Shown here: positions 4,884 to 10,214 of the stretch, in pieces
Position numbering within the stretch: the first letter of the stretch is position 1
Layout of the letters: each line of letters starts with the position of its first letter
NCBI GenBank assembly: GCA_027008965.1
Contig: JALVDN010000206.1
Span: 1 to 10,214 of the forward strand
Length of the DNA stretch: 10,214 nt
Reading direction: 5' to 3'
DNA from: Flavobacteriales bacterium
GTDB taxonomy: Bacteria; Bacteroidota; Bacteroidia; Flavobacteriales; Flavobacteriaceae
Notes under the pieces: model-generated
The model's database searches: none
The model's input: the letters and a program-made list of their open reading frames with translations, nothing else
Told to the model about the DNA's origin: nothing
Translations under genes and position numbers: made by a program

Positions 4884-6611
4884 TTAATTTTTTAGGAATG
4901 TTTTGCTGACGATTCTCCGGTTGGTGTATGCTTTGAGAATGTAGGTGCCTTTGCTCAATTGGCCCACCGGAATAGAGAGCATATAATTCCATTCATTCGG
5001 GTCCAAAAGGTTGTGGTAAACCATTTGTCCCGCCGTGTTGATGATGGTATAGCTTTTGATAACTTCCGTGTTATCGCCCAACTGCAGGGTGATGTAATAT
5101 CCACTTGCAGGATTTGGAAATAAAAAGTCATTTTGCGTTGCGTTTTCCTCTACACCGGTGTTGTTATCCACTACGGTGAAAGCACCCATCATTCCGCCGT
5201 CTTCATGGCGTAGCATGTGGCAGTGATACATATAAGGAATGCTGTCGTTGGCAAAATCTTTGAATTCGGTGATGAATTGGATACTTCCGCCTCCGGCCGG
5301 AACCAAAAAAGTGTCGTGCCATCCTTTGGCATAGTCGGGTAGGTTGGTATTACCGTTGATGCTGATGATTTGATATTGGATGTCATGGACATGAAAAGGA
5401 TGTGCTATGGCGGAGTTGTTGGTCACTGTCCACACTTCAAGATTGTTTAACGGAATGGTTACATTGATGGTGTTCATGTCAAAACTGACTCCGTTGATGG
5501 TGAAGTCGCCGTTGAGTTGATTGATTCCCATGGTTACGGGACGTAATGTAAATGTTCTTTGTTGGTCAGCATTGGCCTGATCCAAAGGGGTTATGTTGAC
5601 CAAGGTTGAAGGAATGCTTGTAACGGGTTGTGATGTGGGTTGTGTGACATTGATTTGAAGAATATTAAAATCAGTCCCGTTAAGCGGATTGGGGTTGTAT
5701 CCGTTCAGGGTCATGTTGGGGTTCATTCCGGGCGATGAACTGCCGTAGATTCCCGCACCTAATTCCGAAGCATAGCTCATGAGATAAACGGTTTGGTTTT
5801 GCATGCCGGTTAAATCAATCAGGATTTCGGCGCGTTCACCGGGCGAAAGCGGGAGGCGTGTCATGGAGTAGGGGACATCCAATAAACCGCCGTCGGTTCC
5901 GATGAGATAGAAATTCTGATTGTTGCTAAGCCCGAAGTTAAAAACCCTTTGAGAGGAGCCGTTGAGCAGTCTTAGTCTGACCACTTGTGCGGGCAAATCC
6001 ACATAGGGTTGAATGGTTCCGTTGACCATCAATACATCATCCGAATTGGAGTCGGGTATGATTTGATAATTGTTGTCAAAATCTTTGGTTTGAACAATGA
6101 CGGGAATATCGTCTACACCATAGGTGCGGGGAAGGTTCAATTGCGCTTCCGCATTATCTTTGATGATGATCATTCCGGCGATTCCTTTGGCTACGTGTTC
6201 TTCGGTGAATTCGTGTAAATGCGGGTGATACCACATGGTGGACGCATTGTTGAGGACGGGGAAACGCGGTTCCCAGGTTTCTCCGGGTTGAATCATGATG
6301 TGTGGCCCGCCGTCGTTGACGGACGAAACATGCATGCCATGCCAATGGATGGTGGTGGTTTGTCCGAGTTGGTTGGTTACATGCATTTGAACCGTATCGC
6401 CTTTTTGGAAGATTAAAGTTGGACCTAGGAGGTTTCCGTTAACGCCATAAGTAGCCGTTTGATGTCCGGGAAAAAACTCGGTAGTTCCTGTTTGGAGTGT
6501 AAGTTGAAAATCGGAGCCGCTCATGGTAGGCGGAATAAACAATGGGTTTTGTGCAATTAAATTAAAATTTTGATTGAAAATTAGTAGTAGAATAAGGGTA
6601 ATTTTTTTCAT
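4884..6611 (-). CDS. Secreted multicopper oxidase with T9SS C-terminal sorting domain
   Basis: 575 residues. A Sec signal peptide (1-20, MKKITLILLLIF..., no twin-arginine) is followed by a three-cupredoxin multicopper oxidase. All copper-binding motifs are visible: HWHG (89-92), WYHPHLH (127-133), HPFHVH (404-409) and HCHMLRHEDGGM (463-474) with an axial Met for the type 1 copper. The family couples oxidation of Cu(I) or other substrates to reduction of O2 to water; CueO and CotA are the best-known relatives. Residues about 495-575 form a T9SS type A sorting domain (FPNPASG at 498-504, then beta-strands and TYILK...VSKTFLKN), so the enzyme is probably exported across the outer membrane and anchored on or released from the surface. 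It is the last gene of the efflux operon, 36 nt after the adaptor gene, which supports cuprous oxidase activity. Substrate specificity is inference. Confidence 0.93.
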   Translation of the reverse strand: MKKITLILLLIFNQNFNLIAQNPLFIPPTMSGSDFQLTLQTGTTEFFPGHQTATYGVNGNLLGPTLIFQKGDTVQMHVTNQLGQTTTIHWHGMHVSSVNDGGPHIMIQPGETWEPRFPVLNNASTMWYHPHLHEFTEEHVAKGIAGMIIIKDNAEAQLNLPRTYGVDDIPVIVQTKDFDNNYQIIPDSNSDDVLMVNGTIQPYVDLPAQVVRLRLLNGSSQRVFNFGLSNNQNFYLIGTDGGLLDVPYSMTRLPLSPGERAEILIDLTGMQNQTVYLMSYASELGAGIYGSSSPGMNPNMTLNGYNPNPLNGTDFNILQINVTQPTSQPVTSIPSTLVNITPLDQANADQQRTFTLRPVTMGINQLNGDFTINGVSFDMNTINVTIPLNNLEVWTVTNNSAIAHPFHVHDIQYQIISINGNTNLPDYAKGWHDTFLVPAGGGSIQFITEFKDFANDSIPYMYHCHMLRHEDGGMMGAFTVVDNNTGVEENATQNDFLFPNPASGYYITLQLGDNTEVIKSYTIINTAGQMVYHNLLDPNEWNYMLSIPVGQLSKGTYILKAYTNRRIVSKTFLKN

Positions 6612-6647
6612 ATGATATCCATTTTAATATTGTCAAAGATATTAAAA

Positions 6648-7961
6648 TTACATTCCCGCACCGCATTTCATGCCTCCTCCACATTTCATAGACGGTTTGG
6701 CGGGTTTTTCTTTCTCATTACGGTCATAAGTCAACATGGATTTTTTCCCTTCCAATTGGGCGGCGGCATCAATGGTGAATGCACCTTTAACCACCACGTT
6801 TTCGCCGGGATTTAATCCCTCCAAGATTTCATAGTAACCGTTGTGTTCATTTCCCAAAACAATTTCTCTCAGTTCGAATTCAGGGATTGATTTATCGGGT
6901 TGAACGAAAACAATAGATCTTTTGCCCGTCCATAACACGGCTGTTTTAGGAATGAGGATTCCAACACCGGTTTTATTATCCACTTTGACTTTTCCTGTGA
7001 TGATCATTCCGGGTTTGAGCAATAAGCTGTTGTTGTTCAAAGTGGCGCGTACTTCAATGGTTCTCGTAACAGGATTCATCACGGGCGAAATAAAATCAAT
7101 TTTTGAGCGGAAGATTTTGCCGGGAAGTGCATCGGTTTGAATTTCAATAAGTTGCCCCGTTTTGAGATGAGGCAAATCCTTTTCATAGACATCCATCACC
7201 GCCCAAACTTTGTTGAGTTTGCTGAGTTTGAAAAGCGGTGCTCCCGCTTGAATGTAGTGGCCGGTTTCTGTGAAAATCTCATCCAGATAGCCTGTGTATG
7301 CTGCATATACCGGAAAGCTTTGAATGGGCTTTTTGGTTTGTTCCACTTGGCGAATAAGTTTTTCGGGAATCCGCCAATTTCTCAATTTTTTCTTCACCGA
7401 TTTGTATAACTCCGGTTGTTCATTCCGGATATAATATGCTTCCAGTAATTCGTTTTGGGCGGTCACCAGTTCGGGAGAGTAAATATAGGCAACAATTTGA
7501 CCTTTTTTGACTAACTCACCCGGGTTTTGCACCAGAAATTTTTCTATTCTTCCTCCGAAATCCGAAGTTTGAATCACTCTGTTCTCGGGAATAATTTGAA
7601 TTTCTCCCGGAAATTCCAAGATTTTTTCATCATCTTGGCGGTTTTTTCCGGGGATAGTGTATGTTTCAACCCCTGCCAGTGCTATAGCACGAGGAGTAAG
7701 CTTTATCAGGTGATCGGATTCTTGTGTATTGTTTTCGGTTTTGGGAATGAGGTCCATTCCGCAAATAGGACATTTTCCGGGTTGCGGCAGGTCAATTTGC
7801 GGGTGCATGGAGCAAGTCCAGTGTTCCACATGCTTTGTTTCCGCTTGAATTTCTTCCCGCTCTTGAATGGATTGATGATTTTTTCCGGAAAAAATGAATT
7901 TCCCTGTTAGAACTCCTATCATCAAAGCGGTTAGAATCCATATGATTTGTTTAGTTTTCAT
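6648..7961 (-). CDS. CusB-like RND efflux periplasmic adaptor with heavy-metal-binding domain
   Basis: 437 residues. An N-terminal hydrophobic anchor (about 5-24, no lipobox) is followed by a heavy-metal-binding module: WTCSMHP (48-54) and CPICGMDLIPK (64-74). A membrane-fusion-protein core follows: GRIEKFLVQNPGELVKKGQIVAYIYSPEL is the biotinyl-lipoyl-like half, then a helical hairpin (about 165-215), the second lipoyl half (GYLDEIFTETGHYIQAGAPLF, 224-244), a beta-barrel and a membrane-proximal domain (to about 410). The protein ends in MKCGGGMKCGAGM (425-437), two Met/Cys units likely to bind metal. It links the inner-membrane pump to the outer-membrane channel and may hand Cu(I)/Ag(I) to the pump. 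It lies 13 nt after the outer-membrane factor gene and 36 nt before the oxidase gene, in one operon. The metal identity rests on these motifs and the oxidase neighbour. Confidence 0.93.
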   Translation of the reverse strand: MKTKQIIWILTALMIGVLTGKFIFSGKNHQSIQEREEIQAETKHVEHWTCSMHPQIDLPQPGKCPICGMDLIPKTENNTQESDHLIKLTPRAIALAGVETYTIPGKNRQDDEKILEFPGEIQIIPENRVIQTSDFGGRIEKFLVQNPGELVKKGQIVAYIYSPELVTAQNELLEAYYIRNEQPELYKSVKKKLRNWRIPEKLIRQVEQTKKPIQSFPVYAAYTGYLDEIFTETGHYIQAGAPLFKLSKLNKVWAVMDVYEKDLPHLKTGQLIEIQTDALPGKIFRSKIDFISPVMNPVTRTIEVRATLNNNSLLLKPGMIITGKVKVDNKTGVGILIPKTAVLWTGKRSIVFVQPDKSIPEFELREIVLGNEHNGYYEILEGLNPGENVVVKGAFTIDAAAQLEGKKSMLTYDRNEKEKPAKPSMKCGGGMKCGAGM

Positions 7962-7974
7962 GTTTTAAGTTTTT

Positions 7975-9195
7975 TTAATTTCCGATTAAATATTCCGCTT
8001 TGGCTTTAGCCGAAAATGCATTTTTCACGGCTTGAATTTCCATCAATTGATATTTTAATTTTTGTAGTTGAAAGTCAAGAATGTTTTCATAATCCAACAT
8101 CCCGGTTTCGTAGGATTTTAAACTGATGTTGATCATCCGTTGGGCTTCTTCAGTATTTTTTTGAGCAGTCATCACGTTGATAAGTTCATTTTCATATAGT
8201 TTTAAAACATTTGATAGCTCATTTTCAAATTCCCTTAAGCGATAGGCATACAACATTTCGGTTTCTTTTGTCTTCCATTCGGTCTTTTTGATTTGGGCTT
8301 TGTAATGGGTGTTGAAAAGAGGAATTTTGAGTCCGATTTGTACGGCGAGAATATCTTTCCCGTTATTTATCACGACCATATCATTCCGTTGGAAAACGTT
8401 GATGTAATTAACGCCTAAGGTGATTTTAGGCTTATTTTGTTTTCGGAGATAATTTTGTTTCAGTTCATATTGTTTTGATTTTTCTTTGATTTGTTCCAAT
8501 GCCGGATGATTTTCAAGGCTTTGCTCCGGTATGTTTAAGTTTTCCACACGCAGTTTTGCCGGGAGTTCCACATGAGCATCCACCGGACGTCCGAGTAATC
8601 TGTTGAATTCTTCTTGTAGAGCTTTCAATTCGTTCAGTGTTTTATAGATACGGGCATGCAGTTGGTTTTTTTGAATTCTGATGCGTAGAACATCATTTAT
8701 GTTGGCGCGATTGTTTTCCAATGAAGCCAAAGCCATATCTTCATAGGACTGCAATATTTTTTTGTTTTCTTTCAATATTAAAACGGTTTGATTTTTTTCA
8801 AATAATTCATAATACAGCGTGCTTACATAAAGTTTCAATTGTCTTTTTACAAGCGTGGTATCATAGCTTTGCATCAGGGTTTGATGTGCCAGCCATTTTT
8901 TTTTGGCCTTCAAGGTGCCGGGCCAAGGAAATTCTTGTAAGGCACCTAATGCAAATTGTTGGTTTCCAACACGGGTTTCGGGTTGCAAGAGATAAATGCC
9001 TGTTGAAATTTTAGTGTCAGTCAATGCATGAGCGGAGATTTCATTGGCCTCGGCTTGCAAAATCCGGTAGTTTGCCGCCTTCATTTCGGGCGCATGTTGC
9101 CAAGCCATCCGGATATACTCGTCCAAACTTTGCGCTTGCAAGATTGAGTTGAAGAGAAGGAAAATGATGGATATAATTTTTATGGTATCTTTCAT
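7975..9195 (-). CDS. TolC-family outer-membrane factor of the metal efflux system
   Basis: 406 residues with a Sec signal peptide (about 1-22, ending LQAQ). The body is mostly long alpha-helices arranged as two similar halves, as in TolC/CusC outer-membrane channels. Landmarks are EFPWPGTLKAKK (88-99), LLGRP (200-204), where the first half ends, and KIPLF (290-294), the start of the second periplasmic helix pair. No Cys follows the signal, so unlike CusC it is probably not lipidated. It would trimerise into the outer-membrane duct of the pump. Its start overlaps the pump's stop by 4 nt (ATGA, 9192-9195), indicating tight translational coupling; the adaptor gene follows 13 nt downstream. Length is slightly short but within the range for this family. 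Confidence 0.92.
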   Translation of the reverse strand: MKDTIKIISIIFLLFNSILQAQSLDEYIRMAWQHAPEMKAANYRILQAEANEISAHALTDTKISTGIYLLQPETRVGNQQFALGALQEFPWPGTLKAKKKWLAHQTLMQSYDTTLVKRQLKLYVSTLYYELFEKNQTVLILKENKKILQSYEDMALASLENNRANINDVLRIRIQKNQLHARIYKTLNELKALQEEFNRLLGRPVDAHVELPAKLRVENLNIPEQSLENHPALEQIKEKSKQYELKQNYLRKQNKPKITLGVNYINVFQRNDMVVINNGKDILAVQIGLKIPLFNTHYKAQIKKTEWKTKETEMLYAYRLREFENELSNVLKLYENELINVMTAQKNTEEAQRMINISLKSYETGMLDYENILDFQLQKLKYQLMEIQAVKNAFSAKAKAEYLIGN

Positions 9196-10214
9196 AGATT
9201 TTGTTTCTTTAATTCTTTTTCTTTTTTCATGGAAAACAATACCGGCACTACAAAAAGCGTTATCAAGGCCACCAACATACCGCCAAAAGTAGGAATGGCC
9301 ATGGGAATCATGATATCACTTCCGCGTCCGGTGGACGTCATCACGGGAAGTAGAGCCAAAATGGTGGTAGCCGTGGTCATCAAGCAGGGGCGTATTCTTT
9401 TTCTTCCCGCTTCTAATACCGAGGCTCTTATTTCTTCAATGGTTTTAGGCTTGTTTTTTTCAAAAACTTGAGTCAAATAGGTTCCCATAACCACACCATC
9501 GTCCGTGGCAATACCGAATAAAGCGATAAATCCCACCCATACGGCTACACTCAAATTGATGGTATGAATATTGAACACTTCGCGCAGGTTTTCTCCGAAA
9601 AGATGAAAATTCATAAACCAATCCTGACCGTATAACCAAAGCAAGATAAATCCGCCGGCAAAAGCCATGGCAATGCCCGAAAAAATCATCAATGATAAGG
9701 AAACGGAGCGGAACTGAAAATATAAAATGATGAATATGATAAATAAAGCCAATGGCACTACGATTCGAAGGGTTTTTTCTGCACGCACTTGATTTTCATA
9801 CGATCCTGAAAAAGTATAACTTATTCCGGAGGGGACCTTTATCTCACCTCTTTCTATGGCTTTTTCCAAAGCGGTTTTAACTTTTTCAACCACATCGGTT
9901 TCAGCCTCATTACCTTCCTTATCAATAATGACATAACCCACCAAAAATGTATCTTCGCTTTTAATGGCTTGAGGACCTTTTTCATAACGGATTTCAACCA
10001 CCTCTTTCAAAGGGATTTGAGCACCGGATTTTAAATCCACCAAAATATTTTCCAAATCGGAAATTTGTGCACGCATTTCACGCGGATAGCGCACTCTCAC
10101 TGCATATCTTTCCCTGCCTTCCATGGTGGTTGTAACCTTTTGTCCGCCCACGGCCGTAGTAATCACCTTTTTTATATCCCCGACGGTAAGTCCGTAACGT
10201 GCTATTTTATCCCG
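9192..10214 (-). CDS. CusA-like heavy-metal RND efflux pump, C-terminal third (runs off the right edge)
   Basis: The frame is open to the window edge, so the GTG at 10166 is not the start. The first visible residues, RDKIARYGLTVGDI, match the porter domain of heavy-metal RND pumps. About 340 residues are present, against about 1,040 for a full pump. After the docking/porter part (to about 145) come hydrophobic segments typical of the last membrane helices: IVVPLALFIIFIILYF, a segment starting SLMIFSGIAMAF, VWVGFIALFGIATDDGVVMG, and one containing TTATTILALLPVM, followed by GRGSDIMIPMAIPTFGGM and a last helix ending VVPVLF. The pump is a proton-driven antiporter in the inner membrane; the HME class exports Cu(I)/Ag(I) or divalent metals. 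The adaptor and oxidase neighbours favour copper/silver. The methionine clusters and the proton-relay acid in the first half lie outside the window. It is upstream in the operon, so the operon promoter is also not visible. Confidence 0.93.
   Translation of the reverse strand, partial: RDKIARYGLTVGDIKKVITTAVGGQKVTTTMEGRERYAVRVRYPREMRAQISDLENILVDLKSGAQIPLKEVVEIRYEKGPQAIKSEDTFLVGYVIIDKEGNEAETDVVEKVKTALEKAIERGEIKVPSGISYTFSGSYENQVRAEKTLRIVVPLALFIIFIILYFQFRSVSLSLMIFSGIAMAFAGGFILLWLYGQDWFMNFHLFGENLREVFNIHTINLSVAVWVGFIALFGIATDDGVVMGTYLTQVFEKNKPKTIEEIRASVLEAGRKRIRPCLMTTATTILALLPVMTSTGRGSDIMIPMAIPTFGGMLVALITLFVVPVLFSMKKEKELKKQNL

Noticed and set aside
6634..6641. TATCTTTG on the minus strand as an internal promoter for the multicopper oxidase
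   Set aside because: It matches the -7 consensus, but there is no TTTG at 19 nt upstream (the position reads GCGG). Probably chance in A/T-rich DNA.
10164..10166. GTG as the start of a 324-residue RND-like gene
   Set aside because: The frame continues upstream to the window edge with conserved RND sequence (RDKIARYGLTV), so this is an internal valine of a truncated pump gene.

Overview
The window looks like chromosomal DNA from a member of the Bacteroidota. The evidence is a Bacteroidota-style IleRS N-terminus, a C-terminal sorting domain of type IX secretion (T9SS) on a secreted oxidase, and two exact matches to the phylum's unusual promoter (TTTG, 19-nt spacer, TAnnTTTG). There are also small lipoproteins of a Bacteroidota flavour and GC-rich intergenic repeats common in this phylum. 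I cannot assign a genus.

Layout: (1) 1-908, minus strand: the 5' 302 codons of isoleucyl-tRNA synthetase, running off the left edge. (2) 909-1466: intergenic, with the probable ileS promoter, a strikingly GC-rich structured repeat (1016-1280), a textbook Bacteroidota promoter facing right (1374-1404) and a (CA)7 microsatellite at the start of the next gene. (3) 1445/1467-4512, plus strand: a three-gene surface-lipoprotein module made of an unrecognised HExxH metallopeptidase-like lipoprotein and two tandem paralogous lipoproteins of about 180 residues. (4) 4513-4883: intergenic, with a second GC-rich repeat block in the opposite orientation and a rho-independent terminator serving the minus strand. 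(5) 4884-10214, minus strand: the distal part of a copper/silver efflux operon transcribed right to left. Its order is CusA-like RND pump (3' part only), TolC-family outer-membrane factor, CusB-like adaptor with a heavy-metal-binding domain, then a multicopper oxidase with a T9SS sorting domain.

In the copper operon, the RND pump, adaptor and outer-membrane channel would form a tripartite efflux complex moving Cu(I)/Ag(I) out of the cell envelope. The oxidase would oxidise Cu(I) to Cu(II), probably at the cell surface rather than in the periplasm.

The most unusual part is the lipoprotein module. As sequenced, the first AUG downstream of the promoter (1445) is out of frame with the 640-residue metallopeptidase-like ORF. 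Adding one CA unit, or removing two, in the (CA)7 tract joins them, which suggests phase variation. The first small lipoprotein overlaps the metallopeptidase gene by 11 nt, while the second paralog has its own promoter at the duplication junction. The module is bracketed by two GC-rich elements in inverted orientation that share a hairpin motif. It may therefore be an inserted or recombining cassette between ileS and the copper operon.
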